A stretch of DNA of 46,075 bases from an uncultured Alphaproteobacteria bacterium (GTDB lineage Bacteria; Pseudomonadota; Alphaproteobacteria; RF32; CAG-239): NCBI GenBank assembly GCA_934254915.1, contig CAKQMH010000011.1, positions 1 to 46,075 on the forward strand. Reading direction: 5' to 3'. Positions 9,264 to 16,762 of this stretch are shown here, one piece after another. Below the pieces are notes generated by a model. That model saw only the letters and a list, made by a program, of their open reading frames with translations, was not told the DNA's origin and made no database searches. The first letter of the stretch is position 1. Each line of letters begins with the position of its first letter. The position numbers were made by a program, and so were the translations under genes.

Positions 9264-9300
9264 AACCCTCGTTGCCTTGTTGTAATGAGGGTTATTTTTT
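9264..9300 (+). terminator. Rho-independent terminator after infA
   Basis: A 7-bp stem AACCCTC/GAGGGTT (9264-9270 with 9287-9293) is followed by a T run. It ends the infA transcript. Confidence 0.8.
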
Positions 9301-9302
9301 AC

Positions 9303-9337
9303 CACAAAAAAAGGGCTTCACGATTGTGAAACCCTTT
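9303..9337 (-). terminator. Rho-independent terminator of the htpG transcript
   Basis: On the minus strand a 12-bp stem (AAAGGGTTTCAC with GTGAAGCCCTTT, one G-U pair, 4-nt loop) is followed by a T run. It lies after the prohibitin-like remnant, so the remnant is inside the htpG mRNA. Confidence 0.85.
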
Positions 9338-9352
9338 TAATGTTAATTAATG

Positions 9353-9505
9353 TTAATGGAATGACTTATCCAATTTCTCGCGTAAGCTTGACAAAATCTG
9401 CTCCCGTGCTTTTTCTCGATTGGCAACAAGCTCTTGTGCCTGCCACTTGCCGATGACGTCTTTTAACACATCATTCAAAACCGGAACAATGATTTTAGTG
9501 TCTAT
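9353..9505 (-). pseudogene. 3' remnant of a prohibitin-like (SPFH) gene fused to the end of htpG
   Basis: Reading the minus strand from 9505 gives a frame beginning IDTKIIVPVLNDVLKDVIGK and continuing WQAQELVANREKAREQI, then LSSLREKLDKSFH and a stop at 9353. The pattern I-x-V-P-x-x-x-x-x-L-K-x-V-I-x-K, then A-x-E-L and R, matches the conserved core of prohibitins (VLPSI...ILKSVVARFDAGELITQR). There is no start codon with a ribosome site, and the upstream coding part is missing because htpG occupies it. The frame is -1 relative to htpG and begins at its stop, at a run of five A. It is either a gene tail left after a deletion or a frameshifted C-terminal extension. Confidence 0.55.
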
Positions 9506-11349
9506 TTTTCGTTCAACCCTTGCAAAATGTAAGAACTTACCATTTCGCCGTAAAATGACGGATCGTTAATCGCCTCACCTTCGGCAATCTTAGCCTGATC
9601 AAGCAAAATCTTTGCCACTTCCTCAACTTTGCTCCGCTTTTCTTCATCAACCGTCATATCCGCCAACTTAATAATCAACGGATGATACGGATTTAATTCC
9701 AAAATTCTGGTGCTGGCAAACGCGGTTTGCTGCTGGTGGCTGCGCATCAACCGCTCCAGATGAATGCTCATTTGTCCGTTTTCAACCGTCAGACTTACCG
9801 GTGATTTGGTCAGTTTCTCGGTAGTGGTAACTTTACCGACTTCGGTTTTGAACATTTCCGTCATCAAATCAACCAATTTTTGCAAACTGCCCTCATCGGC
9901 TTTGGCTTCTTGCCGCTCAATCTTCATATCAACATCGGCTTGCGTAATATGCTTAACGGTAAAACCTTTGTAATTAGGCAATGTTTGCGGCCAAAATTCA
10001 TCAATCGGATCTGTCAGCAACAACACCTCAATCCCCTTGGCCTTAAAAGCTTCCAATTGCGGGTTGTTTGCCAAAACCTTAACATCATCGCCGGTAATAT
10101 AATAAATGGCTTTTTGTTCTCCTTGTACTCGCGCAATATATTCATCCAATGTGGTCAGTTTGTTTTCATCATGCGTCGAGGCAAAATACGACAACGAGGC
10201 AATTTCTTCGCGATTGGCAAAGTCTTCATAAATTCCTTCTTTAAATGCTATGCCGAAATTCTGCCAAAACTTCATATAGTCATCATAATTCTGCGCCCGT
10301 TTTTTCAACTCTTTCAGCAGCCGCGAAACCGTGCCGTGCTTAATCTTTTCAATCAACGCACTGTGCTGCAGCATTTCACGCGAAATGTTTAATGACAAAT
10401 CAGCCGAATCAATAACTCCTTTTACAAAGCGCAGATATGAGGGCATCAACTCCTCTACCTTATCGGAAATAAACACTTTGTTGACATACAGCTTTAACGA
10501 ATTTTTCTTATCCGGCTGGAACAAGTCATACGGCATTTCGGAGGGAATAAACAATAACCCCGTATATTCAATATTTCCTTCGGCCTTAAAATGCAGCGTC
10601 ATCCACGGATCATCAAAATTATGGGAAATATGGTGATAAAACTCTTTATATTGTTCGTCGCTGATTTCGGATTTATGCCGCGTCCATAGAGCTGAGGCGG
10701 TATTAACCGTTTCTTCCCCGGCTTCGCCAAGCTCCAATACAATCGGGTAATCTATATGGTCAGAATAAGTACGGATAATCTGGCGCAAATAAATCGTGTC
10801 GGTATAATTTTTATCATCAGCTTTCAAAAACAGTTTAATATCCGTACCGTTTCCTGCTCGCTCCGCTGACGTAATTTCAAAACCGTTTTTACCGTCAGAA
10901 ACCCATTTCCAAGCCTCCGCCTCACCGGCTTTATGAGTAATAATTTCTACTTTGTCGGCCACCATAAATGCCGCATAAAAACCCACGCCGAATTGGCCGA
11001 TAAGCTCCATGCCCGAACCGTTATCTTTGATATTGCGCACAAACTCCGCCGTACCCGATTTGGCAATCGTACCCAAATGGTTAATCAGGTCTTCCTTGTT
11101 CATGCCGATACCGTTGTCGCTGATGGTCAGAGTGGCATTTTGGGCATCGGGAATAACTTTAATCTTAAACGCGCCGTTGCCTTTGGCGATATCCGGATTG
11201 GTCAGCATCAAATATTTCAGTTTATCACACGCATCAGAAGCATTAGAAATCAGCTCCCGTAAAAAAATCTGTTTTTCTGAATAAAGTGAGTTGACCACAA
11301 TATCCAACAATTTGCTGACTTCAGCCCGAAATTCCATTTTATCCGACAT
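9502..11349 (-). CDS. htpG: Chaperone HtpG (bacterial Hsp90)
   Basis: HtpG is an ATP-dependent dimeric cytosolic chaperone. The N-terminal GHKL ATPase carries ELISNASDACDKLKYL, DNGIGM, LGTIAKSGT and GQFGVGFYAAFMVADKV, followed by the middle domain and a C-terminal dimerisation region ending LQGLNEK. I place the start at 11349 (MSDKMEFRAEV, 615 aa): AGGAGT sits exactly six nt upstream, whereas the in-frame ATG at 11355 abuts that same site. A heat-shock-type promoter lies about 33 nt upstream. The gene is convergent with infA and divergent from the ferredoxin gene. Confidence 0.96.
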   Translation of the reverse strand: MSDKMEFRAEVSKLLDIVVNSLYSEKQIFLRELISNASDACDKLKYLMLTNPDIAKGNGAFKIKVIPDAQNATLTISDNGIGMNKEDLINHLGTIAKSGTAEFVRNIKDNGSGMELIGQFGVGFYAAFMVADKVEIITHKAGEAEAWKWVSDGKNGFEITSAERAGNGTDIKLFLKADDKNYTDTIYLRQIIRTYSDHIDYPIVLELGEAGEETVNTASALWTRHKSEISDEQYKEFYHHISHNFDDPWMTLHFKAEGNIEYTGLLFIPSEMPYDLFQPDKKNSLKLYVNKVFISDKVEELMPSYLRFVKGVIDSADLSLNISREMLQHSALIEKIKHGTVSRLLKELKKRAQNYDDYMKFWQNFGIAFKEGIYEDFANREEIASLSYFASTHDENKLTTLDEYIARVQGEQKAIYYITGDDVKVLANNPQLEAFKAKGIEVLLLTDPIDEFWPQTLPNYKGFTVKHITQADVDMKIERQEAKADEGSLQKLVDLMTEMFKTEVGKVTTTEKLTKSPVSLTVENGQMSIHLERLMRSHQQQTAFASTRILELNPYHPLIIKLADMTVDEEKRSKVEEVAKILLDQAKIAEGEAINDPSFYGEMVSSYILQGLNEK

Positions 11350-11381
11350 TGACATACTCCTAAAAAACTAATCTAAAGTTT

Positions 11382-11410
11382 AGATAGGAATTAAAACGCC
11401 GATATACAAG
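11382..11410 (-). promoter_or_regulatory. RpoH-type heat-shock promoter of htpG
   Basis: On the minus strand CTTG (11410-11407) is followed after exactly 18 nt by CCTATCT (11388-11382). This matches the alphaproteobacterial heat-shock consensus CTTG-N17/18-CYTATnT. The start codon is about 33 nt downstream. ftsH carries the same arrangement. Confidence 0.65.
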
Positions 11411-11500
11411 TTTTGGCCGCAAATTATTTTTTACTTGATTTATTCCCGAATATGAGTACATTGAAGAAGATTTTAAGACTAACCTTATTGGAGAAAATTT

Positions 11501-11740
11501 ATGGTATCTGTTGTTAATGATGCTTGCATCAAATGCAAAACTTGCGCTGATGTTTGCCCGGTTGACGCTTTTCACGAGGCTGAAACTCAATTGGTTGTTG
11601 ATCCTGACACCTGCATCAGCTGCGGCGTTTGCATTTCCGAATGCCCGCAAGGCGCTATCACCCCTGATGATGAAGCTGATGAAAAATGGGTTGAGTTCAA
11701 CGCCGAACAAGCTAAAGTCTGCCCGGGTGCTAATGACTAA
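11501..11740 (+). CDS. Ferredoxin with two [4Fe-4S] motifs, FdxA-like sequence
   Basis: The 79-aa electron carrier has two complete C-x2-C-x2-C-x3-CP motifs (C9, C12, C15, C19 and C38, C41, C44, C48), predicting two [4Fe-4S] clusters. The rest of the sequence (PVDAFHEAE, CISCGVCISECP, KWVEFNAEQAKVCPG) resembles FdxA, a 7Fe ferredoxin whose first motif is longer and irregular. A C75 occurs near the end. GGAG lies 9 nt before the ATG and a very strong terminator follows, so it is monocistronic. It could supply low-potential electrons to the [FeFe] hydrogenase in this window, which is inference. Confidence 0.92.
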   Translation: MVSVVNDACIKCKTCADVCPVDAFHEAETQLVVDPDTCISCGVCISECPQGAITPDDEADEKWVEFNAEQAKVCPGAND

Positions 11741-11763
11741 TTAGTTTGTTGTTTGCTTTACGC

Positions 11764-11799
11764 AAAAGGATATTCTCTTTTTCGGAGAATATCCTTTTT
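11764..11799 (+). terminator. Strong terminator after the ferredoxin gene
   Basis: A perfect 14-bp stem (11764-11777 with 11785-11798, arms containing AAGGATATTCTC) has a 7-nt loop and T residues on the 3' side. Confidence 0.9.
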
Positions 11800-11883
11800 A
11801 TTTGGTCGTCATATTTTTATTGCTAATTCAAACAACTTAGGTTAAATCTTGGAAAGATGTCAATTTATTAAGGTTAAACAAAA

Positions 11884-12909
11884 ATGATAAGCAAACCACA
11901 AGAAACCACTTATTACGACGTTGTCGGTATCGGCAATGCCATTGTCGATGTGCTGGCCAAGGTCGGAGAAGGATTTTTACAGGAACGCAATTTGCCCAAA
12001 GGCGGTATGACTTTGGTTGATGCCGTTACCGCCGGCAAAATATATGCTGATTTAGTTCCCGAACGCGAAGTTCCCGGCGGTTCATCAGCCAATACGGTTG
12101 CAGGCTTAGCCTCCTTAGGCGGAGCGCCGGCTTTTATCGGCAAGATTCATGATGACGAACTCGGACAGGAATTTACCCGTGACATCGGCGCGGCCGGAGT
12201 CGACTTTTTTACAGCCCCGTTGAACGAAGGACCGGTTACCGGACGCAGCATTGTTTTGGTTACCCCTGATGCTCAGCGCTCAATGTTTACTTATTTGGGA
12301 GCATCTAAAAAACTTTCGGCGCAAGATATTGATGAAAACATCATCAAAGCCAGCAAAATCACTTATCTTGAAGCTTATTTGTGGGATGAAGAATGTGATA
12401 AAGAGGCGATGATTCGCGCCGCCGAAACCGCTCATGCTTATGGCCGCGATGTAGCGTTCAGCTTGTCTGACAAATCTTGTGTTGACCGCCATCGCGCCGA
12501 TTTTCTGGACTTTGTAAAAAATCATGTCGACATTTTGTTCGGCAATGAAGATGAGCTGGTATCTTTATTTAATGGTGAAGATTTTTATAAATCATTAGAT
12601 TTGATTAAAAATGATGTTGATATTGCCGCCATTACCCGTGGCGCAAAAGGTTCGGTTGTGGTTAACGGCCGCACCAAAACATTTGTCGAAGCCGAAAAAG
12701 TTGAAAACGTAGTTGATACTACCGGCGCCGGCGACTTGTACGCTGCCGGATTTTTATACGGGCTTACACAGGGACGCAGCTTGGGAACTTGCGCTATCAT
12801 CGGCTCTATTGCCGCGGCCGAAATTATCGGACACTATGGCGCTCGTCCTGAAATCAGCTTGCGCGGCTTGGTTCGTAACAAACTGTTATCCTACGGCAAA
12901 CGTGCTTAA
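11884..12909 (+). CDS. PfkB-family carbohydrate or nucleoside kinase (adenosine-kinase-like)
   Basis: The 341-aa ribokinase-fold enzyme shows the N-terminal GNAIVD motif, PGGSSANTVAGLASLGG, and the C-terminal signature DTTGAGDLYAAGFLYG (residues about 277-292), where the second D (283) is the catalytic base and GAGD forms the anion hole. The subfamily commonly annotated as adenosine kinase in alphaproteobacteria has this length and pattern. Substrate cannot be fixed from sequence; ribokinase-like sugars or adenosine are both possible. It has its own upstream region (AAGG before the start) and is followed by a shared terminator. Confidence 0.88.
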   Translation: MISKPQETTYYDVVGIGNAIVDVLAKVGEGFLQERNLPKGGMTLVDAVTAGKIYADLVPEREVPGGSSANTVAGLASLGGAPAFIGKIHDDELGQEFTRDIGAAGVDFFTAPLNEGPVTGRSIVLVTPDAQRSMFTYLGASKKLSAQDIDENIIKASKITYLEAYLWDEECDKEAMIRAAETAHAYGRDVAFSLSDKSCVDRHRADFLDFVKNHVDILFGNEDELVSLFNGEDFYKSLDLIKNDVDIAAITRGAKGSVVVNGRTKTFVEAEKVENVVDTTGAGDLYAAGFLYGLTQGRSLGTCAIIGSIAAAEIIGHYGARPEISLRGLVRNKLLSYGKRA

Positions 12910-12926
12910 CAAGGCTCAAGCAAATA

Positions 12927-12963
12927 AAAAAAGCGGATAGTTTTTAACTACCCGCTTTTTTTA
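12927..12963. terminator. Bidirectional terminator between convergent genes
   Basis: AAGCGGATAG pairs with CTACCCGCTT (one A-C mismatch) around TTTTTAA. It is flanked by an A run on one side and a T run on the other, so it can serve both the PfkB kinase and the convergent small membrane protein, whose stop lies in it. Confidence 0.75.
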
Positions 12964-13317
12964 GTCTTCAATTGATTTCACAATATAGTGCCGCATTGCT
13001 CCAACCAAAAATAATGAAGACAATGATGTCAACAGAAATATCATCATCCCATCGTCATCAAAGATACTTGTTTGTTGATAATCGCACCAGAACTTGGTAG
13101 CCAAGAAAATCAGAACTAACGTCAGTGAAGAAATCAGTAAGCTGAAATCCCGCATATCACAACTTCTTATCGTTGTTTTAATTTTTGTTTCCCACCACCG
13201 ATCAACTCGCGGATTTTTGAAATATACAATCATTATCAGATAGATAATCAATAAAATTGTTGCATACCCTGCCGGAAACTCCCAATTAAGTACGAAAAAA
13301 TCAATAAAGTTTGTCAT
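12961..13317 (-). CDS. Small membrane protein of unknown function
   Basis: The 118-aa product has about three hydrophobic helices: near 17-32 (YATILLIIYLIMIVYF), near 59-75 (LLISSLTLVLIFLA) and near 90-106 (MIFLLTSLSSLFLVGA). Charged loops separate them (NPRVDRWWETKIK). I recognise no family. There is no clear ribosome site before the ATG, so the start is tentative. The stop codon falls in the shared terminator. The hydrophobic pattern supports a real gene. Confidence 0.55.
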   Translation of the reverse strand: MTNFIDFFVLNWEFPAGYATILLIIYLIMIVYFKNPRVDRWWETKIKTTIRSCDMRDFSLLISSLTLVLIFLATKFWCDYQQTSIFDDDGMMIFLLTSLSSLFLVGAMRHYIVKSIED

Positions 13318-13513
13318 AAGCCATAAAAATTTGATATCTTAATTATATTTTTTACATTGTTATAATACCGCTAATTGTCAGTGATTGCAAGCCCATACCT
13401 CTTTAAAATATAAAATTTTTTGACTAATTTCTTGAATTTTAAATTTAGAAGTGTATTGTGAGTCGAATTTAACAAAAAACAAACATAACTATTATCAATA
13501 ACAGTCCGGTTAT

Positions 13514-13852
13514 GACTGTTTAAGGTACGGTTATTTCTTTCATAAGTAGCCGTGCTGGAAGCGAATTAAGCGACGACGTGTACACTATCATAGTACACGA
13601 GGAGCTGAATTTGCGACATGACGACTGTTTAGGGTGCGGTTATTTCTTTCATAAATAGCCGTGCTGGAAGCGAATTAAGCGACGACGTGTATACTTTTAT
13701 AGTACACGAGGAGCTGAATTTGCGACATGATGACTGTTTAGGGTGCGGTTATTTCTTTCATAAATAGCCGTGCTGGAAGCGAATTAAGCGACGACGTGTA
13801 CACTTTTATAGTACACGAGGAGCTGAATTTGCGACATGACGACTATTTAGGG
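13514..13852 (+). repeat. Three tandem 109-bp structured repeats (candidate RNA) upstream of typA
   Basis: Units begin at 13514, 13623 and 13732, each exactly 109 bp and nearly identical; a 12-nt fourth start (GACTATTTAGGG) ends at 13852, 12 nt before typA. Each unit contains hairpin 1 (CGGTTATTT pairing AAATAGCCG) and a longer hairpin 2: a lower stem GCGAATTAAGC/GCTGAATTTGC, an internal loop GACGA/AGGA, an upper stem CGTGTAC/GTACACG and a 9-nt loop. Differences between units keep pairing through G-U wobbles (unit 1 hairpin 1, unit 2 upper stem). 109 is not a multiple of three, so the array is not a coding repeat. It may be the typA leader or an array of small RNAs. The rest of 13318-13513 is AT-rich with nothing recognisable. 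Confidence 0.85.
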
Positions 13853-13864
13853 AAGAAATAAAGA

Positions 13865-15685
13865 ATGGAAATGAGAAATATTGCCATAATAGCTCACGTT
13901 GACCATGGTAAGACAACGATGGTCGACGGACTGCTAAAACAAAGCGGAACATTCAGGGACAACCAAAAGGTTGAAACTTGTGTTATGGATAGTAATGATT
14001 TGGAAAGAGAAAGAGGTATTACTATCTTGTCAAAATGCACTTCCGTTAACTGGCACGGTACCCATATTAATATTGTTGACACCCCAGGACACGCTGACTT
14101 CGGCGGTGAAGTTGAACGTATTTTATCTATGGTTGACGGCGTTGTCTTGTTGGTTGACTCTTCTGAAGGACCAATGCCGCAAACCAAGTTTGTACTTGGC
14201 AAAGCCTTAAAATTGGGACTTTGTCCGATTGTGGTTATTAATAAGGCCGACAAACCGGACGCCCGTTGCGATGATGTATTGAATGAAGTATTTGACTTGT
14301 TTGTAAGCCTGAATGCCAATGATAAGCAGCTTGACTTTCCGGTGCTTTATGCCTCCGGTCGTAACGGTTGGGCGGTTAAAGAACTCAGCGATGAGAAAAA
14401 AGATTTAACTCCGTTGTTTGAGCTTATCTGTTCTTACGTTCCCAAACCGGCTTGTGAACCGGACAAACCGTTCTCCATGTTGGCGACCACTTTGGAAGCT
14501 GATAAGTTTATCGGCCGCCTTTTGACCGGTAAAGTTCAATCCGGCAGCTTGAAAGTTAATGATACGGTTAAAGTTTTAGATAAAGACAGCCATGAAATTG
14601 AACGTGTCCGCATCAGCAAAATCTTGGCATATCGCGGACTAACTCGTGAAAGTTTGGAAGAGGCGCATGCCGGCGATATTATTGCCGTTGCCGGTGTAGT
14701 TAAAGGCACGGTGGCTGACACCATTTGCGCTTTGGAAGTAAATGAAGGTATTCATGCGCAGCCGATTGACCCGCCGACTTTGGCCATGACTTTCTCAATC
14801 AACGATTCGCCTTTGGCCGGACGCGAAGGCGACAAAGTAACTTCCCGCATGATTTGGGATCGCTTGTGCAAAGAAGCCGAAGGCAACATTGCTCTGCGGA
14901 TTTCGCGCACTGATACCACCGATTCGTTTGAGGTTGCCGGCCGTGGTGAATTGCAGCTTGGTGTTTTGATTGAAACCATGCGCCGCGAAGGTTTTGAACT
15001 GTCAATTTCACGTCCGCGTGTTTTGATGAAAAAAGATGAAAACGGCAAATTGTTAGAACCGATTGAAGAAGTTGTTGTCGACGTTGATGAAGAATTTTCC
15101 GGCGCGGTTGTTGAAAAACTCGGACGCCGCCGCGGTGAATTGGTTGAAATGATACCCTCACAGTTGGGCAACAAAGTTCGTTTGATTTTTAATGCCCCGT
15201 CACGAGGTTTAATCGGTTATCACTCCGAGTTTTTGACCGATACTCGCGGTACAGGTGTTATGAACCGTCTGTTCAAATGCTATGAACCTTATAAAGGCGA
15301 GATTGAAAGCCGTCGCAACGGTGTTCTGATTTCGTCTGAAACCGGAACGGCAATTGCTTATTCATTGTGGAAATTGCAAGACCGCGGCCCGATGTTCATT
15401 GATCCCGGTGTTCCGGTTTATACCGGCATGATTATCGGCGAACACACCAAACCTAATGATATTGAAGTTAACCCCTGCAAATCTAAACAGTTAACCAATA
15501 TCCGCGCTGCCGGTAAAGATGAAGCCATTGATTTAGTACCGCCGCGCAAACTGTCTTTGGAACAAGGTTTGTCCTACATTCAGGAAGACGAACTGTTGGA
15601 AGTAACCCCTAAGACCCTGCGGTTGCGCAAACGAGTATTAGACCCGATTGCCCGCCGTCGTATCAAACCGGAAGTTATTGAATAA
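13865..15685 (+). CDS. typA: Ribosome-associated translational GTPase TypA/BipA
   Basis: The 606-aa GTPase of the EF-G/LepA class is involved in 50S assembly and stress or cold adaptation in other bacteria. It has G1 AHVDHGKTT (residues about 10-18), G2 around RERGITI, G3 DTPGHADFGG, G4 NKADKPDAR, then EF-G-like domains and the BipA C-terminal domain (PSRGLIGYHSEFLTDTRGTG). ATG 13865 gives MEMRNIAIIAH, matching the family N-terminus; ATG 13871 is also possible and the ribosome site is weak. The structured repeat array ends 12 nt upstream, so its leader may be regulated by RNA. Confidence 0.96.
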   Translation: MEMRNIAIIAHVDHGKTTMVDGLLKQSGTFRDNQKVETCVMDSNDLERERGITILSKCTSVNWHGTHINIVDTPGHADFGGEVERILSMVDGVVLLVDSSEGPMPQTKFVLGKALKLGLCPIVVINKADKPDARCDDVLNEVFDLFVSLNANDKQLDFPVLYASGRNGWAVKELSDEKKDLTPLFELICSYVPKPACEPDKPFSMLATTLEADKFIGRLLTGKVQSGSLKVNDTVKVLDKDSHEIERVRISKILAYRGLTRESLEEAHAGDIIAVAGVVKGTVADTICALEVNEGIHAQPIDPPTLAMTFSINDSPLAGREGDKVTSRMIWDRLCKEAEGNIALRISRTDTTDSFEVAGRGELQLGVLIETMRREGFELSISRPRVLMKKDENGKLLEPIEEVVVDVDEEFSGAVVEKLGRRRGELVEMIPSQLGNKVRLIFNAPSRGLIGYHSEFLTDTRGTGVMNRLFKCYEPYKGEIESRRNGVLISSETGTAIAYSLWKLQDRGPMFIDPGVPVYTGMIIGEHTKPNDIEVNPCKSKQLTNIRAAGKDEAIDLVPPRKLSLEQGLSYIQEDELLEVTPKTLRLRKRVLDPIARRRIKPEVIE

Positions 15686-15688
15686 ACT

Positions 15689-15718
15689 AAAAGCCCCGAT
15701 ATTTTATCGGGGCTTTTT
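15689..15718 (+). terminator. Terminator after typA
   Basis: AAAAGCCCCGATA pairs perfectly with TATCGGGGCTTTT around a TTT loop, followed by T residues. It is symmetric enough to serve the convergent gene too. Confidence 0.9.
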
Positions 15719-15722
15719 CTAA

Positions 15723-16082
15723 TCAAATGTAATCATTACCTTTCATAAGCTCGGCTCGTTCTGACCTGCTTAAGGCTTTAGTTTTTGTTGGAGCATCCCT
15801 TTTATCGAGCTGCCCACAAATTGCGAATAACACCCGATCCAGACACCATAATAACAAGACACCTGACATCAACGGCAACCCCAGAATCACCAGTGACAGC
15901 AACAACGAACCATTAACCTGACAAACCGCCACACTCGCTAACAATGCTGTCAAACAAATGCCGCAAAAGAGACGAGTCGGATTTTTGAACAAGTAAGCCA
16001 CAAACAAACCCATTCCGACCATAACCAACAGCAGCCACGCCCAAATCGGAGCGCTAACCGTTAAAATCGTGAAAGTTTCCAT
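15723..16082 (-). CDS. Small membrane protein of unknown function
   Basis: The 119-aa protein has about three hydrophobic segments (near 12-30, 36-54 and 59-80, e.g. WAWLLLVMVGMGLFVAYLF and LLLSLVILGLPLMSGVLLLW) and a basic, soluble C-terminal tail (DKRDAPTKTKALSRSERAELMKG). I recognise no family. The ATG at 16082 has no obvious ribosome site. It is convergent with typA. Confidence 0.55.
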   Translation of the reverse strand: METFTILTVSAPIWAWLLLVMVGMGLFVAYLFKNPTRLFCGICLTALLASVAVCQVNGSLLLSLVILGLPLMSGVLLLWCLDRVLFAICGQLDKRDAPTKTKALSRSERAELMKGNDYI

Positions 16083-16155
16083 GATTAAAAAATTTTAATT
16101 ATTATGTTAATAGTTTTATTATGTTTTTAAAATAGCCATTTTTGTTTGATTTGCA

Positions 16156-16187
16156 AGCAAAAAAAATCCTCCGCTTAGGGAGGATTT
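16156..16187 (-). terminator. Terminator of the 78-aa gene (minus strand)
   Basis: On the minus strand AAATCCTCC pairs with GGAGGATTT (16187-16164, 5-nt loop) and is followed by eight T, placed 46 nt after the stop at 16234. Confidence 0.85.
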
Positions 16188-16233
16188 ATACAATTCGATA
16201 AATGGAGAAGATATTTTTATTTTCGTTAAGTTG

Positions 16234-16470
16234 TTATCTTTGATTTCCTTTCGCAAGACTATTAACATCAATATTAGCATAATCTTTGCCTAATTTACGT
16301 TTCAGAACTTCCATATCAACTCCGCGGCATGGACCTTCAGCAAGTTTTGTCGCCTTTTCAATTCCGGACTTAGAATTGGCATAAACACGATATTTAAGCG
16401 GATTAGCTTCTTTAACCTCGCCTTCCGCCAATTGATTGTACTCCTGTCTTAATGTTTTAATATCAGTCAT
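16234..16470 (-). CDS. Small soluble protein of unknown function (78 aa)
   Basis: I start it at 16470 (MTDIKTLRQEYNQLAEGEV) because GGAGAAG lies just upstream; an earlier in-frame ATG gives a cysteine- and tryptophan-bearing leader without a ribosome site. The product is 78 aa, hydrophilic and lysine-rich, with one central cysteine (GPCRGVDMEVLKRKLG). It has no membrane segment and no recognised domain. Clear ribosome site and terminator support a genuine gene. Confidence 0.65.
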   Translation of the reverse strand: MTDIKTLRQEYNQLAEGEVKEANPLKYRVYANSKSGIEKATKLAEGPCRGVDMEVLKRKLGKDYANIDVNSLAKGNQR

Positions 16471-16762
16471 TTTTCTTCTCCATAAAAAGCCCATCTCTTT
16501 TTGTCCATTATCGCAATATAAACGCAATTTGTCAACATTTAAATTGCGTTAAAAACTAATATTTTCCAAGTTATAAACCGTTTTTGTAAAAATTTGACAA
16601 ATTTATTTTACCCTTTTGCACAATTGTCAATTTTTTCGCCCGCGGTCAGCACCCCCGTTTACGGTCAATTCCTTAGAGATTCGTTGTTTTTATCCATTTT
16701 TTAATAATTTATAATCTACAATCGGTTAAAATCAACTTAATAAAAAAGCATAGGCACAAAAA

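Noticed and set aside
10331..10636. Plus-strand reading frames opposite htpG and ftsH
   Set aside because: They are complementary-strand shadows of well-defined genes, without ribosome sites or recognisable domains.
11347..11355. htpG start at the first in-frame ATG (11355)
   Set aside because: The AGGAGT site directly abuts it with no spacer; the ATG at 11349 has the normal six-nt spacing.
13514..13852. CRISPR array or type III toxin-antitoxin RNA repeats
   Set aside because: Units are contiguous without unique spacers and are 109 bp long, and the downstream gene is the GTPase TypA, not a ToxN-like nuclease; no cas genes are present.
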